Origin: Bacteroides cutis
Lineage (GTDB): Bacteria; Bacteroidota; Bacteroidia; Bacteroidales; Bacteroidaceae
Length of the DNA: 64,000 nt
Direction of reading: 5' to 3'
Assembly (NCBI RefSeq): GCF_900241005.1
Contig: NZ_OEST01000005.1
Location: 186,001 to 250,000, forward strand
A program made the translations under genes and the position numbers. This document shows positions 32,119 through 40,602 of the stretch, in pieces. Positions within the stretch are counted from its first letter, which is position 1; each line of letters starts with the position of its first letter. The notes under the pieces are model-generated. The model saw only the letters and a program-made list of their open reading frames with translations. It searched no databases and was not told the origin of the DNA.

Positions 32119-32652
32119 ATGAAATATTTTTGCTATGGTATATTAATTTGTGTTATTTTGTTGAATATATTAGGGGCTTGTGTAGATAAAAAAGAACAAT
32201 ATGTTCGGCAATGGTATGGGAAAACTTTATTATTTCCTGATTCCATAGTTTTTAGACTTTTCGCACGAGAGAAAGTGTTTTTTGACTATACGAAAACCAA
32301 ATATAAATTGGCAGTTTTTATAGGTGATGCAGATTGTATCAGTTGTAAATTAAAAATTGATGATTGGCTACGATTCAAACAAGATTTGGATTCCACATCG
32401 TCTGATATAACATTTCTTTTCATAATGAATCCTATTTATCGAAGAGAATTATATACAGTGTTGAAATCTTATAACTTTTCAACGCCAGTATGCATTGATA
32501 ACAGCAAAGAAATTAGGACACTGAATAATATTCCATTAAATACATTTCATGTTTTTTTGCTTGATTGGGAAAATAAGATTATTGGCGTAGGCGATCCTAT
32601 AGCGAATATCAAAGTGAGAAATTTATATAAAAAATGTATCTTAACAAAGTAA
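32119..32652 (+). CDS. Thioredoxin-like lipoprotein (no DUF1573)
   Basis: 177 residues from ATG 32119, which begins the lipoprotein signal KYFCYGILICVILLNILGACVD; the in-frame TTG at 32098 is rejected. It shares QWYGKTLLFPDSI and the motif DCISCKLKIDDW (C-x2-C) with the other paralogues but is the most diverged, with HVFLLDWENKIIGVGDP instead of the usual FQTFLLDKNNKV. DUF1573 is absent. Here the thioredoxin-like gene comes before the peptide gene, the reverse of the other modules. Confidence 0.7.
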   Translation: MKYFCYGILICVILLNILGACVDKKEQYVRQWYGKTLLFPDSIVFRLFAREKVFFDYTKTKYKLAVFIGDADCISCKLKIDDWLRFKQDLDSTSSDITFLFIMNPIYRRELYTVLKSYNFSTPVCIDNSKEIRTLNNIPLNTFHVFLLDWENKIIGVGDPIANIKVRNLYKKCILTK

Positions 32653-32659
32653 GTAGATT

Positions 32660-32941
32660 ATGAAGATGAAATATTTGTTAGCTATCGTGCTAGTAGCTTT
32701 TACTATGTCTTTTTTTACTCGCCATGAATATAGAGCAGCGGATTTGATATTGGAAAATATCGAAGCTTTTGCTAATGATGAACATGGTGATATAGATTCA
32801 ACATTGGTGCCATATAGTAAATTGGGTTCAAAAACTATTTATGTAATTCTTGATGGACAAATTTTAACGACACAAGTACCTTGTTGCATGTCGGATACTA
32901 GTCCGTTTAGTGGATGTGCTGCTGGATTGGATAATTGTTAG
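32660..32941 (+). CDS. NVEALA-like small exported peptide 5 (variant motif)
   Basis: 93 residues from ATG 32660 (an in-frame ATG at 32666 is also possible). Hydrophobic start KYLLAIVLVAFTMSFF, then a variant motif DLILENIEAFA ending near residue 38 and a 55-residue tail with four cysteines near its end (PCCMSD, GCAAGLDNC). The AxA end of the motif is kept as AFA. It begins 7 nt after the thioredoxin-like gene, so the two are co-translated. A 14-bp hairpin separates it from the propeller gene at 33030. Confidence 0.75.
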   Translation: MKMKYLLAIVLVAFTMSFFTRHEYRAADLILENIEAFANDEHGDIDSTLVPYSKLGSKTIYVILDGQILTTQVPCCMSDTSPFSGCAAGLDNC

Positions 32942-32949
32942 AACAGGTT

Positions 32950-32994
32950 AAAGAGTTGAGCGAGAAATGAAAAACTGTTTTCGCTCAACTCTTT
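32950..32994 (+). terminator. Hairpin after NVEALA-like gene 5
   Basis: Perfect 14-bp stem AAAGAGTTGAGCGA (32950-32963) / TCGCTCAACTCTTT (32981-32994), followed by CTTG. Third NVEALA gene that is separated from its propeller gene by a hairpin. Confidence 0.55.
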
Positions 32995-33029
32995 CTTGCC
33001 AATTTAATTTTCACTTCAATAATATATAT

Positions 33030-34127
33030 ATGAAGCAAATTACAGTAATTTTCCTGTTGCTAATTGTTATAATAAATGTGAGTTCTTGTTCTTCTAAGAA
33101 AGTAGATAAGTACAATTCTATAAAGATTGATTTATCATGTCAAGATAACGCATTGTTGGTGTCTTCTTTTATTGATACTGTAAAAACGATTAAGTTGTGT
33201 CTTCCTGACCCATATTTCTTTGGAATAGTGACAGATATATTGTTTACAGATTCTTCACTGTTTGTGGTGGATAAAAAACAATGTAATATTTTGCATTTTA
33301 AAATGGATGGCACTTTTCTAAATAAAATAGGAAATAAAGGAAAAGCGCCAGGAGAGTTCATCAGTTTGCATCGTTGCTTTATAGGAGATAAGTATATTTA
33401 TGTTAGTGATATAAATACACGAAGAATTCACTACTATACACATACTGGAGAATATCTTAAGTCTATACAAAGTTCATTTGATTTGGTATATGATGATATT
33501 GTTGCGCTTCCAAATGGAAAATTTTTATGTCATGATATACAAGGTAATGAAGGGGAGAGTAAAATTTGGTTAATGAGTGAGGATGGAAAAAAAGAACAAA
33601 CATTCTTATATCATAAAGCTGTATATCCATATAGTTATACGGAATGGAATACTATCACTACTACTCCTTTTGATGACATATTAAGAATATTTGATCCTAT
33701 AACAGGTTGTTTTTATGAGTATAATTATCGAACAGAGAAATTGAAAGAATGCGAATGTTTTGTTTCTAATAGAAAAGGATTAGAATCATTTAAAAGTATA
33801 GAGACTTTTGAAAATATTGATGCAGAATATGCTTTCCCTTCTTTTGTAATAGAAACTAATAGCTTTTTTTATTCGATATGGACGACTTCTGAATTAATAG
33901 GACTACATGTATTATACGAAAAAAAAGAAAAGAATGTTCGAGTTTCAAGGAGACTAAGTATGGATTTTGTAAATTATCCAATGTGTCCACTTCCTGTCTC
34001 TACTAACTTGTCAAATGTTATGGTCGGTATTATGACGGATGAATATCCGTTAGAATATTTTCCTGAAAAATATAGATATTGCGTTTCGGAACAAACGGCA
34101 ATAGTCTATTTGATGGAATTTAGATAA
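33030..34127 (+). CDS. 6-bladed beta-propeller lipoprotein
   Basis: 365 residues from the ATG at 33030, chosen because it begins a lipoprotein signal (KQITVIFLLLIVIINVSSCSS); the longer frame from 32967 overlaps the hairpin. Propeller marks: IDTVKTIKLCLPDPYFFGIVTDI, LFVVDKKQCNILHFKMDGTFLNKIGNKGKAPGEF and a C-terminal AIVYLMEFR. The turn is GNKGKAPGEF instead of GxGPGE. AT-rich. After it come only gene fragments (34244-34810), so this module has lost its distal part. Confidence 0.78.
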   Translation: MKQITVIFLLLIVIINVSSCSSKKVDKYNSIKIDLSCQDNALLVSSFIDTVKTIKLCLPDPYFFGIVTDILFTDSSLFVVDKKQCNILHFKMDGTFLNKIGNKGKAPGEFISLHRCFIGDKYIYVSDINTRRIHYYTHTGEYLKSIQSSFDLVYDDIVALPNGKFLCHDIQGNEGESKIWLMSEDGKKEQTFLYHKAVYPYSYTEWNTITTTPFDDILRIFDPITGCFYEYNYRTEKLKECECFVSNRKGLESFKSIETFENIDAEYAFPSFVIETNSFFYSIWTTSELIGLHVLYEKKEKNVRVSRRLSMDFVNYPMCPLPVSTNLSNVMVGIMTDEYPLEYFPEKYRYCVSEQTAIVYLMEFR

Positions 34128-34243
34128 CTATAAATTGTGTTGTTATTCAAAAATAGTAGGGTGAATAGAAATTATGGTTGATTTATGGAGAATTTGGCAC
34201 ATTTTGTTAAAACTGTATGTACAATAATTAGTATAGTCTTATT

Positions 34244-34498
34244 GTGGTAAGTTGTGATTTTGTCAATCATAAAGAAGAATTAGAGAGTTTTGGGAAGATT
34301 TATAACTTGAAACCGAATGATCAACAAGAACTTTTAATCGGATATGGAAGAATGGTAATGGCTGATTTGTTCTTAATAATCGTTTCTTCCAGTCCTGACG
34401 ATATATGCAAAATCTACGATATACATGATAATAATAAGGAAGTTTGTGTTTATTAAAGGACAGGAAATGGTTCTGGCGGATTTACCAACCGCTATTGA
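34244..34498 (+). pseudogene. N-terminal fragment of a BF3164-type propeller gene
   Basis: Reads HKEELESFGKIYNLKP...LFLIIVSSSPDDICKIYDIHDNNKEVCVY, interrupted by a TAA at 34454-34456 and continuing in the same frame as RTGNGSGGFTNRY. The order 'first blade, then GxGNGxGxFTN turn' matches the BF3164-type N-terminus. A signal-like ISIVLLW stretch lies just upstream but out of frame. Truncated before the second blade. Confidence in the family is moderate. Confidence 0.6.
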
Positions 34499-34534
34499 CT
34501 TTATGCTTGGAATGATGAATTTGAATTAAATAAA

Positions 34535-34810
34535 ATGAATAAACAAATAGTCTTTCCTGATGTAATGCAGTTCACTCTATTAGGAAATGATACAAACTAT
34601 TTACCGAAAAGTGAATATAAGATTCTATCTACTTCCTGTGGCTGTACTTCCGTTGATTATTTCAAGCAGCCTGTTTCTCCCGGTGATAGTATTTCATTGA
34701 AAGTCGCTTATAAAGCAGACCATCCGGAGCACTTTGGCAAAACGATAATCGTGTATTCCAATATGAATCCTTCGTCGGTTCAATTGAAGATAACGGGGGA
34801 TGCGGAATAG
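34535..34810 (+). pseudogene. DUF1573 fragment with the thioredoxin-like core deleted
   Basis: 91-codon reading frame: MNKQIVFPDVMQFTLLGND corresponds to the segment after the signal peptide of the paralogues (IGKEILYPEETVFTV), but the CxxC core is missing and the frame jumps from SEYKI directly to LSTSCGCTSVDYFKQPVSPG of the DUF1573 domain. The signal peptide is also absent. Joined in frame by an internal deletion. Very unlikely to be functional as is, since it has no export signal. Confidence 0.75.
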
Positions 34811-34903
34811 AATCAGTTTTAATATGAAATATATTCGATTGCCTTTATTGATGATGATTTTTTAGAATTTGTATTATTTATTTTACATTCTAATAATAAA
34901 TAC

Positions 34904-34911
34904 TAATTTTG
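34904..34911 (+). promoter_or_regulatory. -7 promoter element of the RND efflux operon
   Basis: TAATTTTG matches TAnnTTTG, 29 nt before the ATG at 34941, so the longer frame from 34869 is rejected. Confidence 0.5.
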
Positions 34912-34940
34912 CAACAATCTTAATTAAAAATAAAATCGCT

Positions 34941-36032
34941 ATGAAAACACAAAATTATCGGTACGTGCTATATATGGTGCTCTTATTGTTGACTGCCTGT
35001 TCTGGAATAAAGAAAGAAAAAACTCTTGAGGAAGGTGTAGCAACCGTTCTTCCTGACAATGACAATGAAGTGACCATAGAGGTTTTGAAGCAGCGGGACT
35101 TTAATCATGAGTTGGTGAGTAACGGAAAGGTCGTTGCCGGAGGATTGGCGGATTTACGCTTTGAAACAATCGGTATTGTAGCGCATATTTATGTAAAGAA
35201 TGGTGACTATGTGCGTAAAGGGCAAAAAATTGCCGAACTGGACAAATTTCGCCTGAAGAATAAAACCGCACAGGCTAAGGATGCCTTGGACCGTGCAAAA
35301 CTGGAGTTGCAGGATGTGCTGATAGGACAGGGATATACGGTGGATGACATAAGTAAAGTACCGGCTGACGTCATGCAACTGGCTCGTACCAAGAGTGGTT
35401 ACGAACAAAATCTTTCCCAATATGAATTGGCTAAATATGAAGAGGAACATGCTACGTTGGTGGCTCCTTTTGAGGGTGTGGTAGCCAATCTCTTTTCTAA
35501 AACTTATAATGCCGCGAATACTTCAGAGGCTTTCTGTACCATTGTCGGTGCACAAAATATGGAAGCTGATTTCACGGTACTGGAAAATGAACTTCCTCTG
35601 ATAAAGACCGGTGACAAAGTGATTATTACTCCTTATTCTGATGCTGCTTCCGGTTATGAAGGGCGGATTACGCAGATAAATCCGATAGTGGACGACAAGG
35701 GAATGGTTAAGGTGAAAGCTGTTGTAAACGGTAAGGGGAGATTGTTCAGTGGCATGAATGTGAGGGTGAATGTGCACCGTTCCTTGGGTAAGCAGTTTGT
35801 AATTCCGAAGAGTGCGGTGGTGTTACGTTCGGGTAAACAGGTGGTATTTACTCTGAAGAAAGGCGTTGCCCGGTGGAATTATGTGCAAACCGGATTGGAG
35901 AACGCTGATGAATATACATTGGTTACGGGAGCTTCCCAAACGGATAAAATTGAGGAAGGAGACACGATTATCGTAACCGGAAATGTAAATCTGGCGCATG
36001 AGGCACCGGTGAAAATAATTACTAATAATTAA
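34941..36032 (+). CDS. RND efflux periplasmic adaptor (membrane fusion) lipoprotein
   Basis: 363 residues from ATG 34941. KTQNYRYVLYMVLLLLTACSG is a lipoprotein signal (lipobox Cys near 20). A lipoyl-like half-motif (IVAHIYVKNGDYVRKGQKIAELD) precedes a coiled-coil hairpin (about residues 110-165), then the second lipoyl half (YEEEHATLVAPFEGVVANLF), a beta-barrel and a membrane-proximal domain. It bridges the inner-membrane RND pump and the TolC-type channel. First gene of a four-gene operon with two permeases; substrate not readable. Confidence 0.92.
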   Translation: MKTQNYRYVLYMVLLLLTACSGIKKEKTLEEGVATVLPDNDNEVTIEVLKQRDFNHELVSNGKVVAGGLADLRFETIGIVAHIYVKNGDYVRKGQKIAELDKFRLKNKTAQAKDALDRAKLELQDVLIGQGYTVDDISKVPADVMQLARTKSGYEQNLSQYELAKYEEEHATLVAPFEGVVANLFSKTYNAANTSEAFCTIVGAQNMEADFTVLENELPLIKTGDKVIITPYSDAASGYEGRITQINPIVDDKGMVKVKAVVNGKGRLFSGMNVRVNVHRSLGKQFVIPKSAVVLRSGKQVVFTLKKGVARWNYVQTGLENADEYTLVTGASQTDKIEEGDTIIVTGNVNLAHEAPVKIITNN

Positions 36033-36054
36033 TTATAAAACTGAGGAGAGAAGG

Positions 36055-39000
36055 ATGGTTGACTTCCTTATACGGAGACCGATTGCCGTGTTGATGGCGT
36101 TTACGGCATGTTTCATTGTGGGGCTGGTGACGTATTTCACTTTGCCTGTTTCCCTGTTGCCTGATATTGCTATTCCTGAAATTACGGTACAGGTGTCTGA
36201 ACAGAATACGTCTGCACGCGAATTGGAAAATACGATAGTAAAACCTTTGCGGCAACAGCTTATCCAGGTGGCGAAGTTGAAAGATATGAATAGTGAAACC
36301 CGGGATGGGGCGGGTGTCATCCGCTTGAGTTTTGATTATGGTACGAATACGGATCTTGCTTTTATCGAGGTGAATGAGAAGATTGACGCTGCCATGAACT
36401 ATCTGCCCAAAGATGCTGATCGCCCTAAGGTGGTGAAAGCGAGTGCTACGGATATTCCTGTGTTTTATGTAAATCTGACTTTGAAGAATGACAGTGCTTA
36501 TGGGGAAACCGATGAGCGTGCTTTCCTTGATTTATGTGAATTTGCGGAGAATGTCATTAAACGCCGTATAGAACAGCTGACGGAGGTGGCAATGGTAGAT
36601 GTGACCGGTTTGCTGGAAAGGCAGTTGCAGATTGTGCCCGATCCGGATAAACTGGCGGTACTCGGTGTTTCCATGGAGGATATTGAAAATGCACTGGCTC
36701 AGAATAATGTGGAGCCGGGTAGTATGACCGTACGTGACGGGTATTATGAGTATAACATAAAGTTTTCTACTTTGCTGCGTACAGATGAAGATGTCAGGAA
36801 TATATTTTTGCGTAAAGAGGGACGTATTATCCGTCTGGGTGACTTCTGCCGGATAGGTATTGTACCGGTCAAAGAAAAAGGTGTGTCCATGAGTAACGGC
36901 AAGCGTGCGGTGACCTTGGCAGTCATCAAGCAGGCGGACGAGAATATGGACGACATGAAGCAGGCGATTACCGGTACGATGAATTATTTCAAAAGAGTAT
37001 ATCCGGATATTGATTTCAGTATCAGTCGGAACCAGACTGAATTACTGGATTATACGATCTCCAATTTGCAACAGAATTTGTCACTGGGTTTTCTGTTCAT
37101 TTGTATTGTGGCGGTTTTGTTTTTGGGCGATGTCAAATCACCGTTTATCATCGGATTGAGTATGGTGGTGTCTATTGTTGTCTGTTTCTTGTTTTTCTAC
37201 CTCTTTAAGATGTCACTCAATATTATTTCTTTATCAGGGTTGATTCTGGCATTAGGTATGATGATTGACAGCAGTATCATTGTTACCGAAAATATTTCTC
37301 AGTATCGAGAGCGGGGATACTCCTTGAGACGTGCATGTGTGACAGGGACAAGCGAGGTGATAACGCCGATGCTTAGTTCGTCACTGACTACTATCGCTGT
37401 TTTTGTTCCATTGATATTTATGAGTGGCATTGCGGGGGCATTGTTCTATGATCAGGCTTTTTCGGTAACGGTGGGATTGTTGGTCTCTTATTTTACAGGT
37501 ATCATGTTGTTGCCGGTACTTTACATGTTGGTTTACCGTACGGGAATACGCCGGAAATCTTGGTTGGGCAGGATACGTATTAATAATCCGTTGAAGGAAC
37601 ATACATTGGATCGTTTTTATGATGCAGGAGTCGATTGGGTTTTTTCTCACAAAACGTTGAGTGTCGTTTTCTGTATTGTTTCCGTTCCTCTTTGTGTCTT
37701 CCTTTTCTTTTTTATCGGGAAAGAGCGTATGCCTGAAATCGATCAGAATGAATTAATTGTCCGCATAGAATGGAATGAAAATATCCATGTGGATGAAAAT
37801 CGCCATCGGGTGGATGTCTTGTTTGAAGAGTTGAAGGGGGAAACTGTGGAACAGACTGCATCTGTCGGTCAGCAGGATTATTTGTTGAACCGGGAACAGG
37901 CGCTTTCATCTTCTGAGGCTGAATTGTACTTCAAGACAGAAAGCCCTTCGGAGATAAAATCCTTGCAGCAAAAGGTATATCAACGATTGAAAGCTGAATA
38001 TCCCTTGGCGGTGGTTACTTTTATGCCTCCCGAAACGGTTTTTGAGAAGTTGTTTGTAACCGGAGAGGCTGATGTAGTGGCTGAACTTTATGCGCGTAAT
38101 AAGGAAAAAGCCCCGGTAGCGGAAAAATTGCAAGAATTGGAACGTAGGTTTAATGAACGGACAGGAGTGGCACCGACCGGAATATCTTTTGAAAACCAAT
38201 TGAATATCAGTGTTCTGCAAGAAAAACTTTTGTTATACAATGTCGCTTATAATGAATTGTACCGGGAGTTGAAAACGGCTTTCAAGGAGAACAGTGTGGC
38301 AATGTTGCATTCATACCAGCAATATTTGCCTATCAGTATAGTGGGCGAAGAGAAAACTGTGAATGAAATTTTACGGCAAACTTTGGTACAGACACGTCCG
38401 GACAATAAAGGTGAGATAGAATATATTCCTTTACGTGATTTGGTCAGAATCAGTCCGGCAGAAGACCTGAAAACAATTACTGCAGGACGTAATGGAGAAT
38501 ATATTCCTTTCCGTTTTTATGACGTGGAGGATGCGGAACCTTTGATGACGGAAGTGAAGCAGGTAGCGGATACTACCGGAGATTGGGATACTGCTTTTTC
38601 CGGTAGTTTCTTTTCCAACCGCCAGATGCTGGACGAACTGGTGATAATCCTTTTCATATCTATCTTATTGATGTATTTCATCCTTGCCGCCCAGTTTGAA
38701 AGTTTTGTGCAACCTTTGATCGTTTTGCTGGAAATTCCTGTCGATGTTGCATTTGCCTTGTTGCTGCTGTGGGGGTGTGGGCATACTCTGAATTTGATGT
38801 CGGCTATCGGATTGATTGTAACGTGCGGTATTATTATCAATGACTCCATCTTGAAATTGGACGCGATCAATGAACTGCGAAAAGCCGGTATGCCGCTTAT
38901 GGAGGCCATTCACGAGGCGGGACGGAGAAGGCTTCGTCCTATCATCATGACGTCGCTCACTACGATATTCGCGATGGTTCCTCTGCTATTTTCTTTTGAT

Positions 39001-39126
39001 ATGGGGTCAGAGTTACAGAAACCGCTTTCTATTGCGATGATTGGTGCCATGTTTATCGGGACATTGGTCAGCTTATTCATTATTCCGCTGATATATTGGT
39101 TCATTTATAAGAAGAAAACTACTTGA
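36055..39126 (+). CDS. RND efflux permease 1
   Basis: 1023 residues, 22 nt after the adaptor. Twelve membrane helices in two halves, each with a large periplasmic loop, as in AcrB/MdtB-type pumps. TM4 reads ALGMMIDSSIIVTEN: one relay aspartate is followed by Ser where AcrB has a second Asp (D407-D408). In TM10, CGIIINDSILKLD has Asn where AcrB has the relay Lys940. C-terminal RRRLRPIIMTSLTTIFAMVPLL is the usual post-TM10 motif. Drives export using the proton gradient; substrate unknown. Paired with a second, different permease in the same operon, so a heteromeric pump is possible. Confidence 0.93.
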   Translation: MVDFLIRRPIAVLMAFTACFIVGLVTYFTLPVSLLPDIAIPEITVQVSEQNTSARELENTIVKPLRQQLIQVAKLKDMNSETRDGAGVIRLSFDYGTNTDLAFIEVNEKIDAAMNYLPKDADRPKVVKASATDIPVFYVNLTLKNDSAYGETDERAFLDLCEFAENVIKRRIEQLTEVAMVDVTGLLERQLQIVPDPDKLAVLGVSMEDIENALAQNNVEPGSMTVRDGYYEYNIKFSTLLRTDEDVRNIFLRKEGRIIRLGDFCRIGIVPVKEKGVSMSNGKRAVTLAVIKQADENMDDMKQAITGTMNYFKRVYPDIDFSISRNQTELLDYTISNLQQNLSLGFLFICIVAVLFLGDVKSPFIIGLSMVVSIVVCFLFFYLFKMSLNIISLSGLILALGMMIDSSIIVTENISQYRERGYSLRRACVTGTSEVITPMLSSSLTTIAVFVPLIFMSGIAGALFYDQAFSVTVGLLVSYFTGIMLLPVLYMLVYRTGIRRKSWLGRIRINNPLKEHTLDRFYDAGVDWVFSHKTLSVVFCIVSVPLCVFLFFFIGKERMPEIDQNELIVRIEWNENIHVDENRHRVDVLFEELKGETVEQTASVGQQDYLLNREQALSSSEAELYFKTESPSEIKSLQQKVYQRLKAEYPLAVVTFMPPETVFEKLFVTGEADVVAELYARNKEKAPVAEKLQELERRFNERTGVAPTGISFENQLNISVLQEKLLLYNVAYNELYRELKTAFKENSVAMLHSYQQYLPISIVGEEKTVNEILRQTLVQTRPDNKGEIEYIPLRDLVRISPAEDLKTITAGRNGEYIPFRFYDVEDAEPLMTEVKQVADTTGDWDTAFSGSFFSNRQMLDELVIILFISILLMYFILAAQFESFVQPLIVLLEIPVDVAFALLLLWGCGHTLNLMSAIGLIVTCGIIINDSILKLDAINELRKAGMPLMEAIHEAGRRRLRPIIMTSLTTIFAMVPLLFSFDMGSELQKPLSIAMIGAMFIGTLVSLFIIPLIYWFIYKKKTT

Positions 39127-39129
39127 TAT

Positions 39130-40602
39130 ATGAAAAAACTGAATTTTATACTTCTATTGAGTTTATGTTCACTTTATTGTTCTGCTCAACGTCGGATAAC
39201 ACTGGATTTGCAGCAGACTATTTCTATGGCGAACGACAGCTCATTGGAAGCATTCCGTACCAAAAACATGTATTTGTCCGGTTATTGGGAATACCGTACC
39301 TATAAGGCAAATCGCTTACCCAGCCTGACGTTGAACATGACTCCGGCACAGTATAACCGTGATATCACCAAACGTTATGACTCGGAACAGGACTTGGATG
39401 TGTATCGTAGCCAACAGTCTTTCTATGCATATGGTAATCTGGCTATCCGGCAGAACTTTGACTTGACGGGAGGTACGTTCTATCTGGATACGGAACTGGG
39501 GTATATGCGGAGTTTCGGCAGTAATAAATATACTCAATTTACAAGTGTTCCGGTACGTTTGGGGTATTCGCAGAACTTGGTGGGGTACAATCCTTTCCGT
39601 TGGGAACGTAAGATTGAGCCTTTGAAGTACGAAAAAGTCAAGAAAGAATATATCTATAATGCAGAACAGGTATCCGAGCAAGCTACCACTTATTTCTTTG
39701 CGCTTGCCATGGCGCAGGCGGAATATGATCTGGCAAAAGAAAATGCGATATCTACCGATACTCTTTACCGTATCGGAATGCAACGTTTGAAGATAGCTTC
39801 TATCAGCCGGGCAGATTTGTTGACTTTGAAGCTTGATGTGGTGAATGCACGTAATACTTTGCAGAATGCGACCAGTTCTTTGAAACGTGCTATGTTTTCA
39901 TTGGCTTCTTTCTTAAATCTGGAAAAGAATACGGAGATAAAAGTAAAACTTCCCGGTCGTCCGCAAGCCCTGACTATTCCGGTAGATGAGGCTTTGATGG
40001 CTGCACAATCCAACAATCCGGATTTTCTTGAACTCCGGCAGAATGTTCTGGAAGCTGAACAAAAAGTGGATAAGACCCAAAAAGAATCCCGGTTCAATGC
40101 CAGTATCAATGCGAGTGTAGGATTCAATCAAGTTGCAGAGAAACTGGGTGGGGCATATCAACATCCCATGCAGCAGGAAATGGTATCTGTCAGTGTCTCT
40201 ATACCATTGATAGACTGGGGAGTGCGGAAAGGAAAATATAACATGGCGCGTAACAGTCTTAATGTGGTGAAAACTTCTGCCCGCCAAAGTGAAATCAGTA
40301 TTGAAGAGGAAGTGATAATGACTGTTTCCGATTTCAATGTCCAACAGAGTATGGTGGCAAGTGCCGAAGAAGCGCTCGACCTTTCTGTGTTGGCTTATAA
40401 TGAAACGCGTCAACGTTTTATTATCGGTAAAGCGGATATCAATAGTCTTACTCTTTCTTTAAACCGTCAACAGGAAGCACAGCGTAATTATATCTCAGCT
40501 TTGAAGAATTACTGGCTGTATTATTATAAAATACGGAAACTGACGTTGCATGATTTTGCGACGGGGTTCTCGTTATCGGAAAAATTTGATTATGATAACT
40601 GA
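39130..40602 (+). CDS. TolC-family outer membrane efflux protein
   Basis: 490 residues, 3 nt after permease 1. Signal peptide KKLNFILLLSLCSLYCSA. Two repeated halves with long helical hairpins, as in TolC: TISMANDSSLEAFRTKNMYLSG at the start, EQATTYFFALAMAQAEYDLAKENA in the first half and SISIEEEVIMTVSDFNVQQSMVASAEEALDLS-like helices in the second. Forms the trimeric exit channel for the pump. It overlaps the next permease gene by 11 nt. Confidence 0.9.
   Translation: MKKLNFILLLSLCSLYCSAQRRITLDLQQTISMANDSSLEAFRTKNMYLSGYWEYRTYKANRLPSLTLNMTPAQYNRDITKRYDSEQDLDVYRSQQSFYAYGNLAIRQNFDLTGGTFYLDTELGYMRSFGSNKYTQFTSVPVRLGYSQNLVGYNPFRWERKIEPLKYEKVKKEYIYNAEQVSEQATTYFFALAMAQAEYDLAKENAISTDTLYRIGMQRLKIASISRADLLTLKLDVVNARNTLQNATSSLKRAMFSLASFLNLEKNTEIKVKLPGRPQALTIPVDEALMAAQSNNPDFLELRQNVLEAEQKVDKTQKESRFNASINASVGFNQVAEKLGGAYQHPMQQEMVSVSVSIPLIDWGVRKGKYNMARNSLNVVKTSARQSEISIEEEVIMTVSDFNVQQSMVASAEEALDLSVLAYNETRQRFIIGKADINSLTLSLNRQQEAQRNYISALKNYWLYYYKIRKLTLHDFATGFSLSEKFDYDN

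Noticed and set aside
34128..34243. Small gene between the propeller gene and its fragment
   Set aside because: Only a signal-like stretch out of frame with the following fragment is visible; no start, length or family support.
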